Assembly: GCF_020906515.1 (NCBI RefSeq)
Contig: NC_085849.1
Location: 3,472,001-3,536,000, forward strand
From: Vanrija pseudolonga
Lineage: Eukaryota > Basidiomycota > Tremellomycetes > Trichosporonales > Trichosporonaceae
DNA length: 64,000 nucleotides
Reading direction: 5' to 3'
The notes beneath the pieces were generated by a model, which made no database searches, was not told the DNA's origin, and saw only the letters and a list, made by a program, of their open reading frames with translations. The position numbers were made by a program, and so were the translations under genes. Of the stretch, positions 47,867 through 59,602 are shown one piece after another; position 1 is the stretch's first letter; every line of letters starts with the position of its first letter.

Positions 47867-50800
47867 CTAACCGCTGGATGTCGCCGAGGCCGAAGTCGAC
47901 GTCGACGTCGTGGACGCCTCGCGAGACGCCGTGGGCAAGCTCCCAACCGACGCCTCTCGCGATATCACCTTGTGCCCCGACGACGACTCGCTCACTAACG
48001 ACAGCTGCGACAACTGATATCAGCACAGTCCACGCACCAGCAACTCACATCATCACTCGAGCCCTGTACTCCCCTCGGGTGGTCAAGGTCTGCCCTTGCC
48101 ACCTCGCTCTTGCTACCCCTCCTCCGGAGCTTGGCCATAAAGCCCAACTTCTTCGGCTTGGTGGCAGTGTCATGGTGGTCGTCAAGCACCTCCATGCTCC
48201 CGTTTCCGTTCCCGTTCCCGTTCCCATCGTGCTCGTGCGGATCACCATCAATCGTGTCAGACACTGTTGGTGGGTGAACGTCGTCAAAGTCCAACGGTGT
48301 TGCAGGCTGCACCGTGAAACGCAGGGGCGACTTTGAGCTGCCCTTCTTAGACGACGTGGTCGAACTGGCGTCCGTCTCGATCCCAGCCATGTGTCTCAGG
48401 CCCTTCTTCGACCGGAACACAGACGTCTTGGTGAACACCTGGTCGATAATTTCTTTGCGCTGCGACCATGCCGACTTGAGCAGGTCCTTCTTGACGCACT
48501 CGACAATGTCCGCAAAGCCCCAAACCTTGTTGACGTAGTGGAACTCTGGCGCGTTGAGCTTGAACTGAACGACTTCGGGCCAGACAAAGCCGCTGCGCGG
48601 CTTCGAGTCGTCTCTCTGGTCATGTTAGCTCGGTTCCATTGCCTCAACCTACCTTGTAGTCCAGGACGAAGAACGTCTTGCCAACGACAATGGACCCAAA
48701 GGTCCAGTTTCTTGACGCGCGACGTTGCATTTCCGCCGCGTCCTCGTCGGGAACAGTGCTGAAGCCATGGGGCGGCGCAGTCTCGAGGATTGTGTTGGAT
48801 CTGTGTCTCCCATTGGCAGTCGTCACCAGCGCGTGTGACGACTGGTTCTTGTCTCCCGTCAACTCCTTCTTCTTCGGATGGTGGTTGTTGTCCTTGACAT
48901 CGTCGTGCTTCTTGGTCCGATCGTTGAACAGGTAGTCCATGGCCAAGCTCCCAACCCGCTCCTCGAGTTTGAAGCGGAACGGGTAGAGGTAGAATGCAAA
49001 CTCCTTGATGATGCCGATACCACCGACAGATGGGACAAATGCCAGAGAGCAAGACACGGAGCAATTGCTCTTCTACACCCGTCAGTACTCCACCATGCCA
49101 CTTTACTCACAACATCGCTCCTCTTCAAGACAAGCTGCTGCCTGTCGTACGGGATAATGACCTCCTGGTACACTGAATCCGCATTGGAGTTGAGCGCTTG
49201 CAGTTCGCCAATGACCAAGGCATTGTCAGACGACGCGTCCTTGTTGTTCTTGATCACGCCCATGGTATGCTTGATGTTGAGCTTGAGCAGAGGGTGCCCA
49301 CTGTCACGGAGCATGTGCCACGCAACGTTGCCAGCGCGAAGCTCGATCCTCGAGTCAATCTTGAGCGCCTCCTTGGCATCTTCACGGTCCTTGCTGATGT
49401 TGATTACCTCAATGGCAGTGAACAAGCTCTCGGTTTCATTGAGCACGTCGGTTCGGATCTCGAACAGCAGCCGCTTGCCCTCGTCGCTCAGGCGATCCAC
49501 GTTCGACTCGTAGTCACGTTGGAGCGCAGACAGTCCACGAATGTGCTGCTGTGTCAGGTCCAGGTCGGCCAGTAACTGTGGCGTGTTGCGATCACGGCGG
49601 TCAAACTTGTACAGGAAGTTTTGAATCTTCTCCGTGCGCGTAACCGACTGTGGGTCTCGGTACATGATCAGGTCCGTGACGATGTAGTAGAGTGCCGTGT
49701 AGTGCTGCGACGTGGCCGACACGGTGATCATCGGGATGAGGACGCTCGTGAGGTTCTGGTGCTTGCGCAAGTGGTAGATTGGCTCGCCGTAATCGTCCAG
49801 AGTCTCTGGCCATTCAAGACCACGAGGCACTCTGAGCGTGTTGAAGCGGTCAAACGTCGCGATGAGGTCCGTCTTGAGGACGATCCGCTCATAGTCGGAC
49901 GATTCACTCCGCACGTCGACAAACACCTCACGAGGTAGGAACTCGAGTTCGCGGTTCATGCCATTGGTACGCTCCAGCGAGCTGTCGGTCGGGCTGAACG
50001 CCTGCATGCCCACCAGGTCGACCGTGTTTCGTGACAGAACATCGGTAACGGTCTGATTCGGGCCGTCCATATCCTTGATGCTGAACACCTTGAACGAGAT
50101 TTCGTCCACAGCCAACAGGATCACGGCGTTCTCATCGGCCGTGCTGCGGAGCGAGATCTGCGGTTGGAGACAGAGGACACGCAAGCTGGGGTGCACAGAA
50201 CATTCGGTCGGTAGACCTTGCTCCGCTCGCCGGACGGCCTCGTTATCCGTGAAGATGTTGACGGGTACACGGAACTGGTCGGCATTGTGGGTAACCAGGT
50301 TCTCCAACATTTGGCGCATCTCATCAATGGAGAAGTTCTCGTCCGAGCCGAGCTTGTCGTCCTGGTTGAGGCCATTAGCCCTGCGCGCGGCCCGACGAGT
50401 AATGCCGTCCCTGATGTTCCTAATCGAGCTGGGCTGTCAGCGTCATTCCCTAGCTGAAGCACCTACGCATTCGATGTCGAGTATTCCTCACGCTGGCGAT
50501 CGCTTCGAGAATAGAAGTACTTGTACAGCACGTTGCGCGACACATTGTTGAAGAAGAGTCGCGGGCCGTGAACGTGGACAGTGTTCTCAAACGTCAGAGT
50601 CGCGTCATTGTCCAAGAGCTTGGTTCCAGACGGCGGGGCATCGTGGGGCACAATCGTATTGTCGTCCATGTGTCGCCGTTCCTGTACTGCCAACTTCTGT
50701 ATGTTGGCCTCCAGGATGCCAATGCGGTGGTGGACCTGCTCTTTCGTGGCCTCAGAGCTCGGCTGCAGAGTCAGCACAGTCTTGGTCAGCCCCACTCACG

Positions 50801-53800
50801 CTCTTGAGCATCTCCTGGAGCTCTTCGATTCGCTCCTCAGCGAGCTGCGTCTGCATTTCACCGACGCTTGCCGCCGCGCCCAAATAGCAGATGTGCGTCT
50901 TCTCGTGTCCAAACTTGGTGTATCCCATGTCGGTGTACGCCTTTTGGTCGGGGAACGGCGATGTTCTGCGCGCCTTGATACGACGCGAGAGGAAGACATG
51001 CGAGCAGTCGCCTAGATGGACAATCTGCATCCGCGGGTTCTTGTCGAATGGAATTCGGTTCGCATCGATAAAGTCGAAGAAGTTGTACCATTCACGAAGG
51101 TCCTTTGGAAGTTCATCGGCCTTGGGGAAGTTGAGCTCTGGGTCATCGGTGTGGGGTGTCTCTGGGCCTTCGGAGATCTCGCTAAACGTCGCGACAATGC
51201 CCTTGATACGCATCTCGTCGAGCAAAAGGTCTGCAGCGTAGAAAGGCTTGTGGGTGACTGTCTTGATCCTGTTGAGTAGCTCGGACCACTCTCGCTTCTC
51301 CACCATTCGCTGGTGACCGTCCAGACGGAAGCGACGGACACGCATCTTGAGACCAAGGCTTTGTGCTTTACCATTGTGCCAGAGCTCTCGAGACACCTGG
51401 TCATAGACGTGCGACATGTACACTGGCGCAAGGTCGCATCGATACTGCATGGTCAGTAAAGCTTGACGACTCAACCCACCTTGATTGTGGCCATGCTGGC
51501 ACCAAACTTCTTGGATGGCGGTGGCCCTTCGGGGAAGACTCTGCCTTGCCTGATCGGGGCCGGCGTCTTGGCTCCGAATAGTCTCCACCAGGCAAAGAAG
51601 TGGGCAAACGCCTTGGGGGTCAAGTGCAAACTGTTATGCGTCTCGGCGTCGACCGACTTGTTGTCCTTGTCGCCATCTCTTGGCGCGTCAAGAGACACGG
51701 AAAAGTGGATAAAGTCGGATCGGAACCCTTCGTAAGAGTCGAACGGGTGACCAACTTCCCTCTCCATGCGATCGTATGCCTCTGGCGTTCGTAGGATGAC
51801 AGTCTGGTGAGGGCTGAATGTGAACAATCGGCACTGGCGATGCAAGAGGTTGTCTGTAGTTCCGTCCTCCGTGCAGGTCCACGCGCGACATGTCCTTTCG
51901 AATCTGAAGCCGATGCCGAATCGAATGCCATTGAGGAATCTCGCACAAGGCTTCTTGGCCTTGCGCAAGATCAAGGCTCTGTCCGCCGCTTCTTGATCCG
52001 CTGGCGGGGTGTCGTTACCTACGGCAGCTGCATCGTGTAGTGCCGTCAGACTGTAGTGTCAGCACCGCCAGCATAGGCGCAACCTACTCTGGTATTGTGA
52101 CGAGACACTCCTCGGCTGTGATCTGTATGAGCTCGCCCTGGTTATTCGGCTGGTTGATTTCGATTCGGACATTCTTCCGCCACACAAGTGCAAAGCCTGC
52201 CGCCATGCCGTTGATGGCGTACGGGTCTGCCGAACCTATCTTGTCAGCATTGCTAGAGGGCTGCCACTCACCCTTGAGGTAGAAACGGAGAGTACCCTTG
52301 AAGTCAACCGTAACCTTCCAGTGAAGAATGAGCCTGATCTTGTCCCAGAACCCAACTCTTGGAGATGGGTCTGGCACAGCGAACGAAAGGGTATCAAACA
52401 TCCTCTGGACATCAGATATTCCTGGCGAGTAAGACGTGCCCCATGTCAAGAACGTGGGGGCGGGCGAGTTGACCTTGATAATCGGCCGAGCGTACGTCTT
52501 GACAGCAAGGAGTGTCTTTGGTGTATCGACAACCAGCGCCGGAGAGTCCTCCTGACCACAGCCCTCGGGGAGAACGATAGCAGGGACAAAGACCCACGAG
52601 TCCTCGTTCGACATCTCCTCGGCGATCACGAACAGAGTGGTGATCTTGAAGCTGGGCCCGCCGTGTGTCCGTTGCACCCGCAGAAGAGGCAATGGGTAGT
52701 CGCGCAAGGAGAACTTGAACTCATCCAGTGACAAGTCGAGGTTGAATGGAATCATCAGAGTGAACTCAACGTCATCCTCGAATGGTGAAGACACCTCGCC
52801 CATGTACTTGATGAGTTCAGTGCGGTTCTCCTTGGGTGCTGAGATGGCGAGATTGACGCCAGAGAAGGCCGCACGAATCAAAGGCACTGTTTGCTCAAGG
52901 GGTAGCAAGTGGATAGGTAGCTTCTTCTCAATCTTGATCTTGAGGCGGTCTTGAACCCCGTCCTCTCGACGACGCTGCTCGTGTCTCGCGCGCTTCATGC
53001 GTTTCACCCAGTTTCGTGAAATGTGCCACTGAAGACGGTAGTGGGCTTCGTCGACGTCGACCGTCTGCTCTGTGGTGAGCCCAGACGGAGACTTGGCTGT
53101 AGGGTCGCGTAGAAGGTTGACCTTCTGGTCAAACATGTCCTGAAGGTTGAGCCTGGTCTGCTGTTCAACCAGACCAGCGCGGCACGCCAAGTTGATCCTG
53201 CTCTCGACGGGGTGATCGCGTGCTTCCACGTGGAACAACTCGACCTTGATCCGGAGGTTGGGCAACTTCTTCGGGCCTTCAGCGTCGGGCACCAGTCTGT
53301 TCTCAAAGTGGTCCAACTTGATATTCTCCGCGAGGAGCTTGGTGGCCTTGATTATCGTCTTGACACTGAGAATGAGAGACGCCATAACAAACGCGTACGG
53401 CAATCGAATCCGGAAGCCCTTTGCGTGCACTGCGATTGATCCTGGGGACTCGAGCAGCACTTCCAAGTCCTTGATGCGGCCAACCTCGTCCCAGAAGCCG
53501 AAATACTGCGGGCTCAGGCAATGGAGGAGGGCGTGACCTGCCCGAACCGCGAGCAGCTTGCCCTTCTGCTTGACCACGCTGACGGTAGACATGGAGAAGA
53601 ATATTGGGAACTCCTGGGGCAGACCGAGGTGCACCCACACCGTTGGCATCTGAAGCACAAAGTCCAGATTGGGCGACCGGGGCGACTGCGGCGAGGATGG
53701 CGCCGGTTCCGGTGTGGCCTGCTCGGTTGGCGGGGCTTTCGGTGCGGGGGGCTTGATCCTCGTGGCGATCCGATGGGCTGCCTTGGCAACCATGAGGCCA

Positions 53801-56800
53801 GAGTAGATGTCTGAAAGATTTCCGACGACGTGAACCAGCTCCACTTGCGACCGGACCATGACGACGGTCTCTGCTTGAGGTGACAATCGATGAACGTAGC
53901 AGTTCGTGAGGAAGGAAGGTATCCGAACAAACGCCCGGGTGCCGACATCGACACCTGGAGTATAGTCCGTCTCCGTCTCCAGTGGCTGCTTCCTCAACGC
54001 GGCGTTCTTGGATCCTCCCCACAGGGGCACAAAGGCAGCGTTCTCGTCTGGCCGAGGCGGCATCTTCCAGTCATCAACCGGAGGGAGCCTGTCTGCGCCA
54101 CCCTTTGCGACGAACGCCTGCCCATTGAAGACCGAGTGGATCGTAGTGTCCAGGACTGTGACGCTCATCAAGGCAGCATGCCCGCCGTCCTTCTCAAGCC
54201 CACGGGTAGCAGCCATTGCTTCAGTCGTGATGTCGTCGTCGAGGTTGAGCTGCTCGCGCGGGTTGGAATCAAGCCGATGCTTGCAGTGCTTGGCGTACGC
54301 GGTGCTGGCGTAGTGGGCGTACTCGAGCTTGATGGTGGTTCGCAGCCAGAGACCACGCACCAAGGAGCTGTGTTCGGGATTGAGGTCTGGGTGACCGACA
54401 AACACGGAAATGTACCCGAGCGAGACGCGCAGCGAGATACCAGATGGGAGGCGCTCGATAAAGCGTGCTTTGCCATCGCTGGGAGGCTTGGACACTGGGG
54501 CGTGGGGTTTGGCTGCCCGCGGCTTTCCGGCGTCGATGAGCAGGTCGATGGCTTTCAGGACCGCCGCGTTCCAGAGCTCAACCTGAATGCCGTTGTCGAC
54601 AACCGTCTCAATGTCCAGAGTAAGGGTGCCGGGAGTGACTGTCCAATGCTCGTCCCCATTCTCGAGTGACGTTCTCGAACCCAAGACACTACCATGCACT
54701 CGACCTTCGATAGCACCAATGGTGGCAAGTCGGTAGGTCTTCTCCCTCTCGTCCTGCGCCCCAAGCGATATCCGGGTGGTGAGTGGCCGCATCCTCACGA
54801 AGGCCTCGCCACGTTTGACGAGGGAAACATCGTCTTCTGAAGCCGAGTCCAGTGACGTTTCTGGGGAAGTGTCATAGGTGAAAGAGCTTCCGGTCTCGGA
54901 AAACTCTCTGTCCGAGGTACCTCCTCGACCGTCGTTACCGGGCCGGACGTCGCTGAACGACGAGTGGGCACCAATGACCAAGCCGTCCGTCTCCGTTGAT
55001 ATTGTCGCAGAGTCTGTCGAGCCACTGTTGCCGAGTGCGACTGAGATGCGACCAACTTCGAAGAGGATCCTGAAGCGAGGAGGCAGCGAAATTGGGCGGG
55101 CTGGTTTCCGTACAGGCTTTGGTGGCTGAGGCGTGGGCTTCGGGTGTAGATGGTGCCACGCCTGCAGCAGCTCCTCGAAGACCTTGACATCGCCTGCCGC
55201 ATCGACCGACGCGATACATCCGCGGGCAATGACGATGGACAGATTCAGGTCGTCACTGAAAAGGAGCTGGCGTGTCCAGCCACCCGGGCGCCAAGTTGTC
55301 AACAGGTCGATCTGGGCCTGCTTAATCATGAGGAATTGGGTGGAATCGGACGCCTTGCCTCCCGGTGACAGATACTGCGCGCCGATAGACCTCCACTGGA
55401 TGTGGGCGTTGATGCCGCGAATGACGCTATTCTCCTTGGCGCTTGACCCATAGATCTGACCAAGCCTAGGATCTGAGCCAGAGTTGGTGCCGGACAGAGC
55501 AAGCGAGAAGCCGGACAAGTCGACAGACACGGTGTGCGAGTCGGTCAGGGCAGCCTTCTCGCCTGACGCTTCCGGTACCTTTGGTAGCGAGTATGACAGT
55601 CCCACTTGCTGGGCCGCAACTGATACAGACTCGAAAGCACGCAGAAGTACCTGGATGTCAGTCCCACTCAAGAGATCTTGACCTACGCGAGCCTTGCCTC
55701 GAGGTGCCCAGGGGGACTCGGCTGGGGCAGTCACCGCAGGCGGTGCAGCTGGTTCTTCTGGCTCAGCTGCCGGCTTCGGCTTCGCGAGCCCACGGAGCTT
55801 CACGGCCTGGTTTAGGTCGCTCGATACTCTGCCAATGTTGATGCTCAACCGCAGATTGTCCTCGTCGAGGACGCCACGGTTGGGCCCGAAGCCGGCAGAC
55901 AAGACAGCCTTCGAGTCGGTGTCGATGCCCATGATCTTGTCATACCCGCCGTCGTTCTGCTTTGCGTACCACGGCAGCGGGTGGAGGATGGATTCGAAAG
56001 TGCCCATGGCCGCGCTGCCGAGAGGCGTGTTACCACTGCCGTTGCTGGGGAACCGGGCATGCGGGGGAACTGCACTCGCGGGCTGAGCAGTCGACGAGGT
56101 CGACTTGGGCAGGAGGATCGCCGCTTCGGAAACGACAACAGTGAAGGCGACCCTCTCCACGCCCTTGGTAGCGTTCGTCCAGAACTGAGATGCGGTCTTT
56201 GAGACCCGCGAGTGGATGGAAGGGGATCGGCGGTGTAGGCCCCCATCGCGCCTTGTTGGCGTACCCTCAGCGCTCGATTCCTTGGGGAAGGCGGGGAAGT
56301 CTTCTGTATGCGCGTCGGGCTGGAGACTAGACACTGGCGGAAGGGGCCCAGACGTGTCCTTGGTGACTCCAACGCGCACCTCGCCAATGGAAGCCTCGAG
56401 ATCCTGGAGATCCTCAAAGATGACTCTGACCCCCGACACTCGGATCGACACCAGGCTGGCCAGAGTCGACCAGTGAGGCAGGAGGAAGTGTGTGATGAAG
56501 TGGACCACCTGCTGGAGAGACTGGGGAACCGCAATCTGTTTCTGGACGGTCAGCACCATCGTCAACAACAACTCGTGCAACTCACCTTGCGCTTGGGTGG
56601 GCTATCGTCGTGAGGAGCCTTCCTGACACGAACGACTATACCCTCAACGTTGAGTGTGATTAGGCCGACGGGGGCCGGCCCTCGCCCGCGCGACCAGTAG
56701 ATCCTCTCGATGCGGAGCGTCGGGACGTTGGCGACCTCATGAGATTTGTGACGCCATTCGATGCCGCGAGCAGAGAGGAGCGAGAGACGGGTTGCTCTGA

Positions 56801-56900
56801 ACTTGAAGCTGCTGGCTATTGACAAGGCGGACGGGATGACGATGTAGGAGAGAACGAGGGATAAGGCAATGACGCCAAGCAGGATCTTGAGCCAAGACAT
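47867..56900 (-). CDS. FMP27: Fmp27/Hobbit-type bridge-like lipid transfer protein
   Basis: Very large protein (2,893 residues) of the Fmp27/KIAA0100 (BLTP2) family, tube-like lipid transporters at ER-plasma membrane contacts. Ten exons: 56586-56900, 52272-56535, 52088-52226, 51480-52050, 50800-51444, 50467-50762, 49111-50428, 48653-49072, 48049-48615, 47867-48013. An N-terminal membrane anchor spans about residues 5-25 (ILLGVIALSLVLSYIVIPSA). The family hallmark GFWDK motif lies in PSPRVGFWDKIRLILHWKV. The C-terminus is Ser/Thr/Ala-rich, reached through a 35-nt intron at 48014-48048. The intron at 52227-52271 (45 nt) has no in-frame stop and is easily missed, but removing it restores LKGDPYAINGMAAGF. 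Confidence 0.93.
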
Positions 56901-58108
56901 GGCTGCTGGAGGAGCCTGGCGTCACTCTGCCGTTGGCAAGAGTGGGTGTAGGGAGCAAGAATGCAAAGGAAGGTCGTGTTTGAATGTCGATGGGTAGGGT
57001 TGGACCAAGAGGGCGAGGGCGAGATGGCAGACAAGTCGGTCTGTTTACATCTGGTGAGCTTTTGTTTCTTGGCGAGATCTGGGAAGTCGAGGCCGAGTTG
57101 GCACAATCCAACTTACTCTCACGACAATGGGGATTGTTTGCGAGTTAATGCACCATGCTCTCGTTGCAGGTGGTAGGGAATGAATGGATAGAGTAAGTGG
57201 TTGAACGTGGAAGCGGGCTGGTTGCCGCGAGAGTGAGGCGTGTGTGCGTGTGTGGTAATGTGTGGTCGTTGGAGCGGGCAGCAGTGTTCTGTGGGATCCT
57301 TGTCGCTGGCAGGCAGTCACCGAGGCCGACGACGACGACGACGAGCACCAGCTGCAGGCAGGCCGCAGGAACCGAACCGGCACAAATGTCAGCGGAGGCG
57401 ACGTCAGTTGGCGGCTACGCGTTTTGGGTGACGTCGAGTCACGTGACGGCGTGGGTGCCAAGGTGCAAGGCGGCAGGAGAGAGGTACTACTACCACGTTG
57501 CAGTCGACGACGCGCCGGCCCCATCGCTTCGTTCGGCGCCGCGTATGCAGAACAAACGCCAAGATTTAATCTCGAAGAGGTGCATACGGGTGCTGCGCAT
57601 GCACCGCACATTGCCCGATGGGCAGTGTCGAGCAAGCGAACAGTGTGATCAGTGACACGCACGCACGCACGCACAGGCCGACGGGCTGCATTCAAAAGTC
57701 GGACATTTGATGATGGGGACCAAAGTCAAAGGGCTCTCCCCTTGCTCTCTCATGCATATCGTTGCCCCTGGCGCCCCTTGTCCTGGCAGGCAGGGCGGTA
57801 TCCTGGCCGGGCAACTCTACACTAGCTAGGACAAGGGGGGGCGCCTCCATCACGACGACCAGCAGCCCACCTGGCGCCCACCGGCCAGCGGTCGGGACCG
57901 ACCGAACTGAGCCCTGCCACGTGACCCCCGTGGGGAAGTGGAGGTCGCGTCAACCAGACGATTCCATTGCCGCCATGACCGATGTTAATCAGCGAGAGCG
58001 AGCAACCGACGCGCGTTGCGATACATCCCACCCAGAGTTGAACTACAACTCGTAACTCTCCAACATACCTTCACTCACCTCATACCACACACGACCGACA
58101 CGAGCACC
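56901..58108. promoter_or_regulatory. Divergent intergenic region, FMP27 / WSS1
   Basis: About 1.2 kb. It contains short microsatellites (GACGAC near 57,330; ACGC tetramers near 57,658-57,674) and no supportable gene. Confidence 0.5.
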
Positions 58109-59358
58109 ATGTCGCTGATCGGTCGGTTCGAGCACCTGCCCAACAGGCCACGGTCAGACGAGGCCAGGTAAGTTGTCTTGCGTGCGCCTGTCAACTGACG
58201 CCAGGCCACTTCTCGAGAAGATTGCGAGCCAGGTGAAACCTATTATGACGAAGCGCGACTGGAAGGTCGGGACGCTGGCTGAGGTGGGCTTGCGGGTCCG
58301 CCAATCCTTAGCTCACGCACAGTTTCTTCCCTCCAACCCCGCACTGCTCGGCAACAATATGAACGCGGGGCAGCGGATCAACCTGCGCCTCCGGCCACCG
58401 GGGAACGAGTCGACATTTTACGAATACGACCAGCTGGTGCTGGTGATGTTGCATGAGGTTAGCTCGCCAGGTCTCCGTGGTCACAGCTGACCCCACAGCT
58501 CACACACATCGTCCACGGGCCACACGACACGTCGTTCTACAAGCTCCTCGCCGAGCTCGAGGAAGAGTACTACGCCCTCAAGCGCAAGGGCTACGAGGGG
58601 GAGGGCTTCCATTCCTCGGGAAACAAGCTCAATGGTGTCCGGGTGAACGAGTACGAAGGCCGGCGTCGCGGGCTTGCGGCCGCCGAGAAGCGCCTGCAGC
58701 GGCAGGTGATGAGTGGCAAGGGCGGCGTGCTGGGTGGCTCCAGCACGACCGGCAAGTCGATGCGCGAAGTGGTGGCCGAGGTGAGCTTTGGGGGGAATGG
58801 AACATTAGCTGACGTCAGGCTGCGGAGCGCCGTGTACGAGACGACAAGAGCTGCCACACGCACGGGGACCACGAGGTCGAGGAAGAAGTGCGCAGAGCAC
58901 AGGCCGAGAGTGTCGGTATCGATGCGAGCGACCTCGACACCATCGCGGGAGACAGCGGCGACAGCGACAAGGACATTATCGACCTCACGGCGTCAGACGA
59001 GGAGGTGACGCGCAAGCGCCCACCGAGCCCAACGCAGCCTGCCGGGCCGTCCAAGGTGCCTGCGTCGCGTGTGCCAAAGGCACCAGGTAACGGCGTCGGC
59101 GCCGCCAAGCCACCCGCCACAACGTCCGCGCCGAAGCCAGCCGCACCCAAGCCCGCCGCACCCCCCGCAGAGTGGTCGTGCAACGTGTGCACCCTCATCA
59201 ACCCCATGTCCCGTGCCGCGTGCGACGCGTGCGCCGCGCCGCGTCCCGTCAAGCCGGTCACCAAGGACGGGTGGTACTGCGAGGTGTGCGGCGCCGGGCC
59301 GCGCGAGCTCGGGTTCTGGAGCTGCCTCGAGTGCGGCGTCGTGCGCACGTTTGGCTAA
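58109..59358 (+). CDS. WSS1: Wss1-type DNA-protein crosslink metalloprotease
   Basis: DNA-dependent WLM-domain protease that cuts protein crosslinked to DNA, working with SUMO and Cdc48. Exons 58109-58167, 58205-58283, 58323-58457, 58499-58780 and 58819-59358 give 364 residues. The zinc-protease motif HELTHIVHGPHD starts at His90 (H90, E91, H94, H100), and its first Glu and following Leu are split by an intron. A SUMO-interacting motif DIIDLT lies near residue 237, preceded by acidic residues. A RanBP2-type zinc finger follows near 300-325 (WSCNVC...ACDAC), and a second CxxC pair near the end (CEVCGAG...CLECG) resembles another small zinc ribbon. Confidence 0.93.
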
Positions 59359-59602
59359 GCCGCTGTTCTTATAATTCCATAGCATCTGTCGTTGTTCCCT
59401 GTATGTAGCATGCATCGTACCACTACCACCAGTGGAGAGGACACCCCATGTCCACGCTCCCACGAACCACCTCCACCGAGCGGGACCAAATTGTGTAACT
59501 TTGAACGATGCCATCCCCGAAGGTCAAGGCAGGTCAGTAACTGGCAACTGCAACTCGCGACACCTCGTCCAGTCCATCGACCAACACCAAAAGAGCGCGT
59601 GC

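Noticed and set aside
59432-59602. Upstream extension of the PPR-like frame from GTG
   Set aside because: No ATG; starting at 59603 also yields a good mitochondrial presequence.
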